Both the position numbers and the translations under genes were made by a program. Shown here in pieces: positions 1 through 9,419 of a stretch of 38,685 bases of DNA (within the stretch, counting starts at the first letter, position 1; each line of letters starts with the position of its first letter). The notes under the pieces are model-generated. The model searched no databases, was not told the DNA's origin, and saw only the letters and a list, made by a program, of their open reading frames with translations. This DNA is from Wenzhouxiangella sp. (GTDB lineage: Bacteria > Pseudomonadota > Gammaproteobacteria > Xanthomonadales > Wenzhouxiangellaceae), in the NCBI GenBank assembly GCA_007118895.1, contig SKQS01000255.1:1-38685 (forward strand), given 5' to 3'.

Positions 1-1317
1 GCCACGCTCGCTCAATGCCCCGGCCTGGTCGAGAATCAGCACCAGCGGCGCCCGGGCCTGTCTGGCTGCCTCGGCCAGGAAGCGGGCATGCCCGGCATCC
101 GGAGTGCGCAGCATGGAGCACAGGGCAATCAGCGCCGCCGGCGGTCGGCGTCGCTGCGACAGCGCGGCCAGGATGCGCTTGCGATCGGCCCTGGTGGCGA
201 CCAGGCCGCCATCGTCGAATGCCACGCCCGGCACCAGCGGCGGCCAGTCGCTACCGGCTCGATCCAGCTCCAGGCCGATCAGCACCGGGTGCGACGCATT
301 CGGATGCCGGGCCTGGCGCCGGCAGGCGCGTTCCTCAGGCGGCGGCGCGCCGTGCCGAACCTCCGGCGTGACCGCACGATTCAGGTCCGCTGCCAGCCGC
401 AGGTAGCCGGGCCGGCGCAGATCCAGATCCATTCGCGATGCCGCCCTCCAGGCCAGCGCTGCGCAGACCAGCGCCAGCACCAGGCGCGGCAGCAGACCGT
501 AGACCAGCAAAATCGACAACAGAAAGCGGGCCCAGACAGCGCGATCCAGCTCGCCCAGACCGCCCTCGCGTCCGGCCAGCACCCAGTCGGCTTCGACCGG
601 CGGCATCAGGGAAAGCGCCGAGGGCAACCAGGCCAGGGTCTGCACCAGCGAGACGACGGCGGACTCGGTCAACAGCGTGGTACCCCAGGTCAGGTCGTAC
701 TGGACCACGCTGAAAAACACCACCAGGGTGATCAGGGCAACCAGCGCGTAAACCAGCCAGAAGACATGACTGAAAGCGCTGACTGCCCAGCGACCGAACC
801 GGGTCGACAGCGCCGCCGTCCCGGACAACGCGAGCTCGTTGGCCAGCGGCGAGGTCAGCAGCCGCGGCGCCAGCCAGCCGATCAGCCGGCCGATCACGCC
901 GCCGGCCAGGCTGCCGAATCGTTTTTCGCGCCAGCCGACCAGCATGATCAAAGCCCATATGATCAGCAGCGCCGTCGGCACGAACAGCAGGGCCGTGGCG
1001 GCCAGCAGAAAATCCACCTGGCGTTCGGCAATGCTCGCGCGCGCGGCGACGAACCCACTGACGGCAGCCAGTATCAGCAAGCCGATGGCCAGTTGGCGGG
1101 CCAGGCTGCGCAGGCGCTCGAGATCTTGCTGCCATTCGGGCGCGCCGGGCAGGGCGCGGGCACGACAGGCAATGCGGGCGGACAGATCCGGCCCCAGCGC
1201 CCTGGCCATTTCGACGGCGGCCTCATCGTCCCCGATGCGCCCATGGCGCTCCTCGTGTCGGCGAACTGCCTCGGCGATGAGCCAGTCGTTGAGGGAAATC
1301 TCGGCTTGGGGCTTCAA
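1..1317 (-). CDS. DUF2868 family membrane protein (3' end outside window)
   Basis: I read this frame directly on the minus strand; it stays open to the left edge, so the C-terminus is missing (about 439 codons visible). A TTG start at 1317 is chosen because GGAG lies about 10 bases upstream (1327-1330) and no ATG precedes the conserved start. The N-terminus reads LKPQAEISLNDWLIAEAVRR. Several hydrophobic stretches follow, for example LAIGLLILAAVSGFVAAR and FLLAATALLFVPTALLIIWA, with more near the middle, then a soluble, Arg/Ala-rich C-terminal part. This is the layout of the DUF2868 family, which often sits beside a DUF3482 GTPase-like gene; that neighbour would lie beyond the edge. Function is unknown. 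The long plus-strand frame across it is an Arg/Gln-rich shadow. Confidence 0.7.
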   Translation of the reverse strand, partial: MKPQAEISLNDWLIAEAVRRHEERHGRIGDDEAAVEMARALGPDLSARIACRARALPGAPEWQQDLERLRSLARQLAIGLLILAAVSGFVAARASIAERQVDFLLAATALLFVPTALLIIWALIMLVGWREKRFGSLAGGVIGRLIGWLAPRLLTSPLANELALSGTAALSTRFGRWAVSAFSHVFWLVYALVALITLVVFFSVVQYDLTWGTTLLTESAVVSLVQTLAWLPSALSLMPPVEADWVLAGREGGLGELDRAVWARFLLSILLVYGLLPRLVLALVCAALAWRAASRMDLDLRRPGYLRLAADLNRAVTPEVRHGAPPPEERACRRQARHPNASHPVLIGLELDRAGSDWPPLVPGVAFDDGGLVATRADRKRILAALSQRRRPPAALIALCSMLRTPDAGHARFLAEAARQARAPLVLILDQAGALSERG

Positions 1318-1445
1318 TGCCCGGCTGCTCCACGTATAGAATGCGGGTTCATGATAACGGGAGTGGAACCAGTGCGAGCCCTCACCCCTCGACGACCCGA
1401 CCTTGCGACAGCAAGGCTGGCTTTTGCGTTGATCCAGGTGAAGGT

Positions 1446-1459
1446 TTGATCCCGGTCAA
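1446..1459 (+). promoter_or_regulatory. FNR/Anr-type box upstream of ccoN
   Basis: TTGAT-CCCG-GTCAA matches the FNR/Anr consensus TTGAT-N4-ATCAA with one mismatch. A weaker copy, TTGAT-CCAG-GTGAA, lies 17 bp upstream at 1429-1442. If the box is centred at -41.5, the start of transcription is near 1494 and the -10 would be CACTAT at 1482-1487, which sits at the right place but matches the consensus weakly. cbb3 operons in gammaproteobacteria are commonly activated by FNR/Anr under low oxygen. The rest of 1318-1593 holds a small hairpin (CCTTGC/GCAAGG, 1401-1416) and no gene that I can support. Confidence 0.65.
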
Positions 1460-1593
1460 GAAACCAGCCGCCGCAATATCGCACTATCCCCTACAACCCG
1501 TTATCCGGGCCGGTGCAACCGTGCCAAAACTGTTCTGACCTCGCTGCGATGCCGTAAGGCCGAGTCGCGAACCCGCAACAAGCCGGAGCAAAC

Positions 1594-3021
1594 ATGAGCA
1601 ATCAAACAACGTACAACGACAAGGTCATCAAGCAGTTTGCCATCATGACCGTGGTCTGGGGCATCGTCGGCATGCTGGTCGGCGTATTCATCGCAGCGCA
1701 GCTGATCTGGCCCTGGCTGGGCTGGGAAATTCCATGGCTGAGCTATGGTCGACTGCGACCGCTGCACACCAATGCGGTGATCTTCGCCTTCGGCGGGTCG
1801 GCCCTGTTTGCGACCAGTTACTACTGCGTCCAGCGCACCTGCCACGCCCGACTGTTCTCCGACGGTCTGGCGGCCTTCACCTTCTGGGGCTGGCAGCTGG
1901 TCATCGTCGGCGCCGCGATCACCCTGCCGCTGGGTCTGACCATGGGCAAGGAATATGCCGAACTGATCTGGCCGCTGGCGGTTTTGGTCGCATTGGTCTG
2001 GGTCGCCTACGCGGTGGTGTTCTTTGGCACCATCGTCAAGCGCAAGGTCAAGCACATCTACGTGGCCAACTGGTTCTTCGGCGCCTTTATCCTGACCGTG
2101 GCGGTGCTGCACATCGTCAACAACCTGGCCATTCCGACCAGCCTGACCCACTCCTACCCGATCTACTCCGGCACCGTTGATGCCATGGTCCAGTGGTGGT
2201 ACGGGCATAACGCAGTCGGTTTCTTTCTGACCGCCGGTTTCCTCGGCATGATGTACTACTTCGTGCCCAAGCAGGCTGGTCGCCCGATCTATTCCTACCG
2301 TTTGTCGATCGTCCACTTCTGGTCACTGATCGCCATTTACATGTGGGCCGGCCCGCACCACCTGCACTACACCGCGCTGCCGGACTGGGTCCAGACCTTG
2401 GGGATGATCTTCTCGATCATGCTGCTGGCGCCTTCCTGGGGCGGCATGATCAACGGCATCATGACCCTGTCGGGCGCCTGGCACAAACTGCGTACCGACC
2501 CGATCCTGCGCTTCATGATCGTCGCGCTGTCGTTCTACGGCATGTCGACCTTCGAGGGGCCGATGATGTCGATCAAGACGGTCAACGCGCTGAGCCATTA
2601 CACCGACTGGACCATCGGTCACGTCCATGCCGGCGCCCTGGGCTGGGTGGCAATGATCTCCATCGGTTCCCTGTACTGCCTTTTCCCGCGCCTGTTCGGC
2701 GTCGAGAAGATGTATTCGACACGGTTGATCGAGTGGCACTTCTGGACCTCGACCATCGGCACCGTGCTCTACATCGTCGCCATGTGGATCGCCGGCGTCA
2801 TGCAGGGCCTGATGTGGCGGACCTTCAACGAGGACGGCACGCTGCGCTACACCTTCATCGAGGTGCTGCAGTTCACCTATCCGTACTACGGCCTGCGCCT
2901 GTTCGGCGGCATCGTCTTTACCGCCGGCATGTTCATCATGGTCTACAACGTCTACAAGACCTGGCAGATGGCCGGACGCCAGACCGGTGAAGTCCGGATC
3001 GTCGAGCCGGCACACGCCTAA
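1594..3021 (+). CDS. ccoN: cbb3-type cytochrome c oxidase subunit I (CcoN)
   Basis: This is the catalytic subunit of the high-affinity cbb3 terminal oxidase, an integral inner-membrane protein that holds low-spin heme b, high-spin heme b3 and CuB and reduces O2 to water. At 475 residues it has the normal length. Expected metal-ligand histidines are visible: H58 in [13 protein letters not shown]205 in [10 protein letters not shown], the H255-H256 pair in [10 protein letters not shown], and H343/H345 in [10 protein letters not shown]. The [11 protein letters not shown] segment carries the tyrosine region typical of the C family. The ATG at 1594 has GGAG 5 bases upstream. It is the first gene of the cco operon, behind an FNR/Anr-type box, and ccoO follows after 14 bp. 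Confidence 0.97.
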   Translation: MSNQTTYNDKVIKQFAIMTVVWGIVGMLVGVFIAAQLIWPWLGWEIPWLSYGRLRPLHTNAVIFAFGGSALFATSYYCVQRTCHARLFSDGLAAFTFWGWQLVIVGAAITLPLGLTMGKEYAELIWPLAVLVALVWVAYAVVFFGTIVKRKVKHIYVANWFFGAFILTVAVLHIVNNLAIPTSLTHSYPIYSGTVDAMVQWWYGHNAVGFFLTAGFLGMMYYFVPKQAGRPIYSYRLSIVHFWSLIAIYMWAGPHHLHYTALPDWVQTLGMIFSIMLLAPSWGGMINGIMTLSGAWHKLRTDPILRFMIVALSFYGMSTFEGPMMSIKTVNALSHYTDWTIGHVHAGALGWVAMISIGSLYCLFPRLFGVEKMYSTRLIEWHFWTSTIGTVLYIVAMWIAGVMQGLMWRTFNEDGTLRYTFIEVLQFTYPYYGLRLFGGIVFTAGMFIMVYNVYKTWQMAGRQTGEVRIVEPAHA

Positions 3022-3035
3022 AGGAGCGCCTCACC

Positions 3036-3659
3036 ATGTTGCATGAAAAGATCGAAAAAAACGCAGCCCTGCTGGCTATCCTGATCGTGGTCGCGATCAG
3101 CTTCGGTGGCCTGGTCCAGATCGTGCCCCTGATGTTCAAGGGCGCGATTGTCGAACCGGCCGATGGGGTCCAGCCCTATAGTGCGATCCGCCTGGCCGGT
3201 CGTGATGTCTACATCGCCGAGGGCTGCTACAACTGCCACAGCCAGCAAATCCGGCCGTTCCGCTCCGAGACCGAGCGTTATGGTCACTATTCGGTGGCCG
3301 GCGAATTCGTCTACGACCATCCGTTCCAGTGGGGCTCCAAGCGCACCGGCCCGGACCTGGCCCGTGTCGGCGGCATCTACAGCGATGACTGGCACTGGCT
3401 GCACATGATCGACCCGCGCGCCGTGGTGCCGGAGTCCAACATGCCGGCCTATCCCTGGCTGGCCGAGCGCATGGTCAATGGCGAGGTGGTTCAGCGTCGC
3501 ATGCGGGCGCTGCGCCGGCTCGGCCATCCGTACTCAGACGAAGACATCCAGTCCGCTGCCGAGCAGCTGCAGGGCGTCACCGAGCTGGAAGCGCTGATCG
3601 CCTACCTGCAAGGCCTGGGAACCGAGTGGACCGGCCAGCGCGATGGGGGTGACTCGTGA
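3036..3659 (+). CDS. ccoO: cbb3-type cytochrome c oxidase subunit II (CcoO)
   Basis: Membrane-anchored monoheme cytochrome c subunit that passes electrons towards CcoN. The 207-residue protein has one N-terminal transmembrane helix (about 11-33) and one c-type heme site, C64-YN-C67-H68, followed by SQQIRPF, a CcoO hallmark. A methionine in ESNMPAYPW is the likely axial ligand. The start is well supported by AAGGAG about 9 bases upstream. It follows ccoN closely and overlaps the GTG start of ccoQ by 4 bases. The heme is attached in the periplasm by the cytochrome c maturation system, which is not in this window. Confidence 0.96.
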   Translation: MLHEKIEKNAALLAILIVVAISFGGLVQIVPLMFKGAIVEPADGVQPYSAIRLAGRDVYIAEGCYNCHSQQIRPFRSETERYGHYSVAGEFVYDHPFQWGSKRTGPDLARVGGIYSDDWHWLHMIDPRAVVPESNMPAYPWLAERMVNGEVVQRRMRALRRLGHPYSDEDIQSAAEQLQGVTELEALIAYLQGLGTEWTGQRDGGDS

Positions 3660-3814
3660 CTGCGGGACTAGTCACCCTGTTCGCGATGCTGGCCTTCATC
3701 GCCATCACGGTGTGGGTGTTCGTGATCAAGAAGAAGGAAGACTTCGACGAGCAGGCAAAGCTGCCGCTGGATGAAGAAGACCGAAATACCGAAAACGAGG
3801 AGCAGCGTTCATGA
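3656..3814 (+). CDS. ccoQ: cbb3-type oxidase small subunit CcoQ/FixQ
   Basis: A 52-residue protein starting at GTG 3656, which overlaps the ccoO stop, and ending with TGA 3812-3814, which overlaps the ccoP ATG. It begins [20 protein letters not shown], a single transmembrane helix, followed by [19 protein letters not shown] and an acidic tail. This is the typical CcoQ form: one helix, a Lys patch, then a Glu/Asp-rich cytoplasmic tail. CcoQ stabilises the assembled CcoNOP complex in species where it has been studied. Position between ccoO and ccoP and overlaps on both sides make the call firm despite low sequence conservation in the family. Confidence 0.9.
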   Translation: MTAGLVTLFAMLAFIAITVWVFVIKKKEDFDEQAKLPLDEEDRNTENEEQRS

Positions 3815-4725
3815 GCGCATTCTGGCACTGGTTTGTCGTCATTATCACCCTGGCGTTCATCGCCGTCATGGTCTGGCTGTTTATCGCCACCGGGCGCTCG
3901 AAGGTACCGACAGGCACCAACGCCGAGGGTCAGGAAACCACTGGTCATGTCTGGGACAACGATCTGACCGAGCTCAACAACCCGATGCCGCGCTGGTGGC
4001 TGTGGTTGTTCTACGGCACCGTGATCTGGTCACTGATCTACCTCGTGCTTTATCCCGGGCTGGGTAATTTCGCCGGGGTGCTGGGCTGGTCATCGGAAGG
4101 GCAGTACCTGGAGGAGCGCGAGCGAGCCGATCGTGAATTCGAGGAGCGCTTTGGCGAACTGGTGCAAAAGCCACTGGAAGAGCTGGCAGTGCATCCCGAC
4201 GCCCTGCGCATGGGGCGCAACCTGTTCGCGCACAATTGTTCGACCTGTCACGGATCGGATGCGCGCGGGGCTCGCGGATATCCGAACCTCACCGACGGCC
4301 ACTGGATCTGGGGCGGAGAGGTCGAACAGGTCTGGACCAGCATCTACCATGGTCGCCAGGCGGTGATGCCGGGATTCGGTGCTGCCCTGGGTGAGCAGGG
4401 CGTCACACGCACTGCGGTGTTCGTCCAGCAGCTGGCCGGATTGCCGGTCGATGAAACCATGGCCCAGGCCGGCAGACAGCACTACGAGCAGGTTTGCGCC
4501 GCCTGTCACGGCAGTGATGGCCGTGGCAACCCGATGCTGGGTGCACCTGATCTGACCGCCGGCGTTTTCATCTACGGCAGCAGCCTAGATGATCTGCGCT
4601 ATACCATTGCCGAGGGGCGCCAGGGCGTGATGCCCGCACAGCGCGAGCTGCTCGGCGAGGCACGATCGAGGCTGGTCACCGCCTACGTGCTGAGCCTGAA
4701 CGCCAACGGCGCAACGGATGACTGA
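3811..4725 (+). CDS. ccoP: cbb3-type cytochrome c oxidase subunit III, diheme (CcoP)
   Basis: Diheme cytochrome c subunit that accepts electrons from periplasmic cytochromes. The 304-residue protein has two N-terminal helices (about 5-26 and 62-83) as in the long CcoP form, with the conserved NPMPRWWLW turn at the second. Two c-type heme sites follow: C143-ST-C146-H147 and C229-AA-C232-H233. AVMPGFG and GVMPAQR supply the likely Met ligands. The ATG overlaps the ccoQ stop, and the 3' end overlaps the next gene by 8 bases, showing tight translational coupling. Confidence 0.96.
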   Translation: MSAFWHWFVVIITLAFIAVMVWLFIATGRSKVPTGTNAEGQETTGHVWDNDLTELNNPMPRWWLWLFYGTVIWSLIYLVLYPGLGNFAGVLGWSSEGQYLEERERADREFEERFGELVQKPLEELAVHPDALRMGRNLFAHNCSTCHGSDARGARGYPNLTDGHWIWGGEVEQVWTSIYHGRQAVMPGFGAALGEQGVTRTAVFVQQLAGLPVDETMAQAGRQHYEQVCAACHGSDGRGNPMLGAPDLTAGVFIYGSSLDDLRYTIAEGRQGVMPAQRELLGEARSRLVTAYVLSLNANGATDD

Positions 4726-5026
4726 CCGCCCGCATCGGCCGCCTGCCACGGACGCGGGTGATCCGCCGCCGCGTCCTCTGGTGCAGAGACTGGGGGCCAT
4801 TCTGTGGCCCTCTTTCTTTGCCGCGGCCATGGCCACCGTGGTGTTCTTCATCTTCGTCGACCCGCTGGTGCTGCGCGATATCACCTTCCCTGAGCTCGAT
4901 ATCAGCCGGCAGGGCGGCTACACGATTGCCTTCTTCCTGTTCTGGGCGGCCACGGCGGCGTCCAGCCTGTTTACCTGGATCCTGCTCAGACCAGCCAGCC
5001 GCTTCCGCAAGACACCCCGCGCATGA
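4718..5026 (+). CDS. small two-helix membrane protein between ccoP and ccoG
   Basis: A 102-residue protein with a proline-rich, cytoplasmic-looking N-terminus (about 1-25), two hydrophobic helices (about 27-49 and 68-91) joined by a short loop with FPELDISRQGGY, and a basic C-terminus. It overlaps ccoP by 8 bases and the ccoG start by 4, so it is almost certainly co-translated with the oxidase operon. I do not recognise a named family. Small membrane proteins of unknown role are often seen at this spot in cco operons of related bacteria. A role in assembly or as an accessory subunit is inferred from position only. Confidence 0.85.
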   Translation: MTDRPHRPPATDAGDPPPRPLVQRLGAILWPSFFAAAMATVVFFIFVDPLVLRDITFPELDISRQGGYTIAFFLFWAATAASSLFTWILLRPASRFRKTPRA

Positions 5027-6411
5027 GCCAGCAGCCCGACACCTCTGAAATCATTCCGCTGTATGTCAAGCAGGAAAAGATTTATCCGCGCGAAACCACC
5101 GGCCGGTTTTCCCGGCTTCGGATCATCGCCGCCTGGGTGCTGCTCGGCCTTTACTATGTGCTGCCCTGGATCAATGTCGGTGGGCAGCAGATCGTGCTGT
5201 TCGACCTGGTCAACCGGCAGTTTCACTTCTTTGGCCTGACCCTGTGGCCGCAGGATTTGTTCATCCTGTCGCTGTTGCTGGCGATGGCGGCGCTTTCGCT
5301 GTTCTTCTTCACCGCACTGGCCGGTCGGCTATGGTGCGGCTATGCCTGCCCGCAGACTGTCTGGACCGAGGTGTTCCTGTGGATGGAGCGAGTCACCGAA
5401 GGCTCGCGCAACAAGCGCATGAAGATGGACAAGGGTCCGTGGACCAGGGAAAAGCTGGCCCGCAAGTCGGGCAAACAGTTCCTGTGGATCACCTTTGCCC
5501 TGTGGACCGGATTTACCTTCGTGGGTTTTTTCGTGCCGATTCGCGACCTGGCGATGCGTGTGCCGAGCTTCGAACTCGGCGGCTGGGAGACCTTCTGGCT
5601 GTTCTTCTACGCCTTCGCGACCTACGGCAATGCCGGCTACCTGCGCGAGCAGGTATGCAAGTACATGTGCCCGTATGCCCGTTTCCAGTCGGCCATGTTC
5701 GACGACGACAGCCTGGTCATTTCCTACGACGTGGCCCGCGGCGAGCCGCGCGGCTCACGCCGTCGCGATGCCGACTACAAGGCGATGGGCCTTGGCGACT
5801 GCATCGACTGCATGGCCTGTGTCCATGTCTGCCCGACCGGCATCGACATTCGCGACGGGCTTCAGATCGAGTGCATCGCCTGCGCCTCGTGCATCGACAT
5901 CTGCGACGAGGTGATGGACAAGATGGGCTATCCGCGTGGCCTGATCCGCTACACCACCGAAAACGCTCTGGAAGGCAAACCAACCCGGATCCTGAGGCCG
6001 CGCATATTCATCTACCTTTTCGCCCTGCTGGCGCTGGCTACCCTGGTCGGCGTCATCCTGACTGGGCGCGAGCCGCTGATCGCCGACGTCCTGCGCGATC
6101 GGACCGCACTGTACCGGGTGGTAGGAACGGAACTGGAAAACTCCTACAGCCTCAAACTCACCAACCGTTCGGATCAGACCATGCAGATAACGATTGCCGC
6201 CGACGGCCTGCCCGATATCCGGGTCGTGGTACCGACCAGCGCAATCAGCGTCGAGCCGGGACAGACGCTTGAGCGGCCGCTGACGCTGGCGATCCCGTTA
6301 ACCGCCGCCGATCCAGGCATGCAGCCAATGACGATTACCGTGATCGATGTCGATACTGGCCGCGAGTACGACGTAGAGACCCGGTTTTTCATTCCCAGCA
6401 ACCCGAACTGA
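5023..6411 (+). CDS. ccoG: cytochrome c oxidase accessory protein CcoG (FixG/RdxA-type)
   Basis: Membrane-bound iron-sulfur protein needed for cbb3 biogenesis; in studied species it reduces Cu(II) so that copper can be delivered to CcoN. The 462-residue protein has N-terminal helices, a CGYACPQTVWTEVF motif and a QVCKYMCPYARF motif between membrane segments. Then comes a two-cluster ferredoxin-like region (CIDCMACVHVCPTG and CIACASCIDICDEVM, about residues 261-302), one more helix (about 326-348), and a C-terminal Ig-like domain typical of FixG. The ATG overlaps the upstream small gene. The next gene is the fixH-like one, 6 bp downstream. Confidence 0.96.
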   Translation: MSQQPDTSEIIPLYVKQEKIYPRETTGRFSRLRIIAAWVLLGLYYVLPWINVGGQQIVLFDLVNRQFHFFGLTLWPQDLFILSLLLAMAALSLFFFTALAGRLWCGYACPQTVWTEVFLWMERVTEGSRNKRMKMDKGPWTREKLARKSGKQFLWITFALWTGFTFVGFFVPIRDLAMRVPSFELGGWETFWLFFYAFATYGNAGYLREQVCKYMCPYARFQSAMFDDDSLVISYDVARGEPRGSRRRDADYKAMGLGDCIDCMACVHVCPTGIDIRDGLQIECIACASCIDICDEVMDKMGYPRGLIRYTTENALEGKPTRILRPRIFIYLFALLALATLVGVILTGREPLIADVLRDRTALYRVVGTELENSYSLKLTNRSDQTMQITIAADGLPDIRVVVPTSAISVEPGQTLERPLTLAIPLTAADPGMQPMTITVIDVDTGREYDVETRFFIPSNPN

Positions 6412-6417
6412 ACGCAC

Positions 6418-6927
6418 ATGTCCGACAGCGAATTCGAAGTCAAACCCTGGTACAAGGAACCCTGGCCTTTCATCCTGATCAGCATCACCGGTCTGGGCGT
6501 GGTTGCGGGGTCAACGCTGGCCTACATCGGGCTGAGCAATCCGCCCGAAATTGTCAGCGGTGAATTCGAGCAGCTGGGCCGCGGCTTGACCGACACTAAC
6601 GTGCGCACCGCCCAGGCCCGCGCGCTGGGACTGAGTGGCAACCTGATGATCGAGGGCGACAAAGTGGTCCTGAAGCTGGAGGCGCTGGATGTCGAAGCAC
6701 TGCCGGATTCGCTGCTGGTGCAGTTCGAGCATCCGGCGACCAGCGAGGGCGACACCACGGCGCTGCTCTTGCGCTCCACCCATGGTGACTACGAGGGTCT
6801 GGTCAGCAGCGCGCCGCACCAGCGCTCGCGGATCATCGTTGCCGATCTGTCCCGGACCTGGTGGCTGGCCGGACGCCTCGACGGCAGTGAAGGACAGGCC
6901 GTGGAAGTCAACCCGAAAAGGCTATGA
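6418..6927 (+). CDS. ccoH: FixH/CcoH family protein
   Basis: A 169-residue membrane-anchored protein with one helix near the N-terminus (about 17-38, starting PWPFILISITGLGVV) preceded by KPWYKEPW, and a periplasmic beta-rich domain. This is the FixH layout, and it lies in the standard order between ccoG and ccoI. FixH/CcoH proteins are required for stable assembly of cbb3 oxidase and associate with the complex. The end overlaps the start of ccoI by 4 bases. Confidence 0.93.
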   Translation: MSDSEFEVKPWYKEPWPFILISITGLGVVAGSTLAYIGLSNPPEIVSGEFEQLGRGLTDTNVRTAQARALGLSGNLMIEGDKVVLKLEALDVEALPDSLLVQFEHPATSEGDTTALLLRSTHGDYEGLVSSAPHQRSRIIVADLSRTWWLAGRLDGSEGQAVEVNPKRL

Positions 6928-9419
6928 ACCCTTCTGCATCCCAGGTCCGTTCCGGCTGCTGGCACTGCGGTGATTCGATCCCGGCCGGGGTTGAGATCCG
7001 CGCCAGCATCGGCGGCACCGAGCGCGCCATGTGCTGCCATGGCTGCCAGACCGTGGCCACCCTGATCGACCAGGCAGGCCTGAATCGCTACTACGAATTC
7101 CGTGACGCGCTGCCGGAGCGGCCGGAGCTGGGCCAGGTGGCGATCGAAGACTACCAGGCATGGGATCGCCCGGCCGTGCGCGAGCATTACGCCAAGGCCG
7201 ACTGCGACAATCTGTACTCCTTGAGCCTGGTGCTGGAGAACGTCCATTGCGCAGCCTGTGCATGGCTGATTCACCGCTTTGTCGGTGGCCTGCCCGGGAT
7301 TGCCGAAATCCGCGTCGATGTCAGCGACGGTCGGCTGCACCTGCGCTTCAATCCCGAACGTACGCGCTTGAGCCAGATCGCCGCCCGCCTTGCCTCTCTG
7401 GGCTACCGTCCACACCTGGACTCGCCGCTGGCCGGCACCGCGCGGAACCAGACCGAGCGCCGCCAGATGCTCAAGTACATCGTGGTCGCCGGCTTGGGGA
7501 TGATGCAGGTAATGAGCTATGCCCTGGCCAAGTACATCGGTGCCTGGCAGGGGATAGAGCCTGAAACCGAGCGGTTCTTTCTGCTGATTTCCATGGTCGT
7601 GGCGGTTCCAGTCTGCCTGTATTCAGGCCAGCTGTTCTACAAGTCGGCCTGGCGAACCCTGATCCAGGGCCGCATCGGCATGGACGTGCCGGTGGCCGCG
7701 GCGATGCTGCTGGCGCTGTTTTCCAGTGTATTCATCACCCTGTTCGGCAGCGGACCGGTCTATTTCGACTCCGTGGTGATGTTCATCTTCTTCCTGCTGC
7801 TGGGCCGCTACGCGGTGCTGGTGGCGCGCCAGAATGCCGGTCAGTTGCATTCGGCGCTGGCTCGCTCGCTGCCGGTGCAGACCCGTCGCTTGGGCGCCGA
7901 CGGCCCGGAAACAGTGAGCCTGATCGAGCTGGCGGCCGGCGAGCAGGTGCTGGTCAGCGCCGGGGAAACCGTGCCCGCCGATGGCCGCATCGTGGCCGGA
8001 TCGGTGATGGTCGACGAATCGTTGCTGTCGGGCGAATCGATCCCGCGTCGTCGCGTGATCGACGAACAGGTCATGGCCGGCAGCCTGGTCCGCGACGGCC
8101 AGATGACCCTGCAGATCGAGGAACTGGGGCAATCCACGGCGCTGGCCGGCATCGTGCGAATGCTTGACCAGGCACGCACCTACAAACCCCGCATGGCCCT
8201 GATGGCCGACCGTCTTGCCGCCTGGTTCGTTGCCTTCGTGCTGACCGGGGCCACCGTGGCCGGTCTGGTCTGGTGGCAGATCGATCCGGCCATGGCCCTG
8301 CCGGTGGTACTGGCCGTGCTGGTCGTTTCCTGTCCGTGCGCACTGGCGCTGGGGACGCCGGTCGCGCTGGCCGCCGCCGCGCGCGGCTTCGCTCGGCTGG
8401 GAGTGCTGATCAGCCGTCCCGATGCGCTGGAAAAATTGCCCAGGATCACCCACGTTGTGCTCGACAAGACCGGCACGCTGACCCAGCCGGAGATGCGTAT
8501 AGAGGAGATTCGGCCGGTCGCAGGTTTTGATCCTGATCGGGCCAGGCGCCTGGCCGGGAGACTGGAACGCGTCAGCCGGCACCCGGTAGCCAGCGCCTTC
8601 GCCCGTTTCGATGACGGCGGCCAGGTCGAGGAAGCTGAAGCAGTCACCGCGGCCGGAGTTTGTGGCCGGATCGATGGAGTGGGCTACCGGCTGGGCAAGC
8701 CGGCATTCACTGCCGAATTGGCAGACGCTGAGCTGAGCGAGCCCGGCCCGGGCCAATGGGTGGCGCTGGGCGACGACAGCGGCGTACTGGCCTGGTTTCG
8801 GATCGACAGCCCGCTGCGCCAGGGCGCCCGCACGCTGATGGAAGGGCTCGAGGGGAGCGGTATGGAGATCTGGCTGGCCTCAGGCGATCGGCGCGCCAAC
8901 GTCCAGCGGGTCGCGCAGGAGCTGGGTATTAACCATGTGCGAGCAGAATGCACACCGGCAGACAAGCTCGCCCTGGTGCGTCAACTGCAGGCCGAGGGTG
9001 GGCGGGTCGCCATGATCGGGGATGGCATCAACGACGCACCGGTGCTGGCCGGCGCCGATGTCTCCATGGCCCTGGCCGAAGGCGCCGATATCGCTCGTAC
9101 CCAGGCAGAACTGGTGGTCACCGGCAAAGGCCTTGGCAGGATCAGCACCGCGTTCGCCCTGGCACCGAAAGTCCGCCGGGTGGTTCGTCAGAACCTGGCC
9201 CTGTCCTTTTCCTACAACGCCACGGCACTGCCATTTGCAGCGGCCGGCTTCGTGCCGCCGTGGCTGGCCGCCATCGGCATGTCCGCCTCCAGCCTGGTGG
9301 TAGTCCTGAATGCCCACCGCCTGGGGCGCTCGGTGGTGGTGAAACGTGAAACGGAAGACGGTAGAGGGCAGACGAATAACCCGGCTGAGCCGGCGAGTTC
9401 TCCCTCGCCGGTAAACTGA
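6924..9419 (+). CDS. ccoI: cbb3 assembly copper-transporting P-type ATPase (CcoI/FixI)
   Basis: P1B-type ATPase that exports copper for insertion into the cbb3 oxidase. The 831-residue protein has an N-terminal Cys cluster (C12, C15, C37, C38, C41), then a heavy-metal-associated domain with C109-AA-C112. The membrane metal site is C470-P-C472 in SCPCALALGTP, the phosphorylated Asp is D514 in DKTGTLT, and the hinge is GDGINDAPVLAG. All key residues are intact. The last roughly 26 codons (from about 9340) are unlike the rest: they are low-complexity, encode a hairpin, and appear to come from a repeat-like insertion that continues to 9480. The end of the protein is therefore probably an extension that is not part of the family core. 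Confidence 0.96.
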   Translation: MNPSASQVRSGCWHCGDSIPAGVEIRASIGGTERAMCCHGCQTVATLIDQAGLNRYYEFRDALPERPELGQVAIEDYQAWDRPAVREHYAKADCDNLYSLSLVLENVHCAACAWLIHRFVGGLPGIAEIRVDVSDGRLHLRFNPERTRLSQIAARLASLGYRPHLDSPLAGTARNQTERRQMLKYIVVAGLGMMQVMSYALAKYIGAWQGIEPETERFFLLISMVVAVPVCLYSGQLFYKSAWRTLIQGRIGMDVPVAAAMLLALFSSVFITLFGSGPVYFDSVVMFIFFLLLGRYAVLVARQNAGQLHSALARSLPVQTRRLGADGPETVSLIELAAGEQVLVSAGETVPADGRIVAGSVMVDESLLSGESIPRRRVIDEQVMAGSLVRDGQMTLQIEELGQSTALAGIVRMLDQARTYKPRMALMADRLAAWFVAFVLTGATVAGLVWWQIDPAMALPVVLAVLVVSCPCALALGTPVALAAAARGFARLGVLISRPDALEKLPRITHVVLDKTGTLTQPEMRIEEIRPVAGFDPDRARRLAGRLERVSRHPVASAFARFDDGGQVEEAEAVTAAGVCGRIDGVGYRLGKPAFTAELADAELSEPGPGQWVALGDDSGVLAWFRIDSPLRQGARTLMEGLEGSGMEIWLASGDRRANVQRVAQELGINHVRAECTPADKLALVRQLQAEGGRVAMIGDGINDAPVLAGADVSMALAEGADIARTQAELVVTGKGLGRISTAFALAPKVRRVVRQNLALSFSYNATALPFAAAGFVPPWLAAIGMSASSLVVVLNAHRLGRSVVVKRETEDGRGQTNNPAEPASSPSPVN

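Noticed and set aside
88-1449. 453-codon plus-strand frame
   Set aside because: Arg/Gln/Pro-rich translation with no domain sense; it is antisense to the DUF2868 membrane protein, which has clear helices and a family match.
7623-8756. 377-codon minus-strand frame
   Set aside because: Antisense to ccoI; His/Gln/Gly-rich composition typical of a shadow frame.
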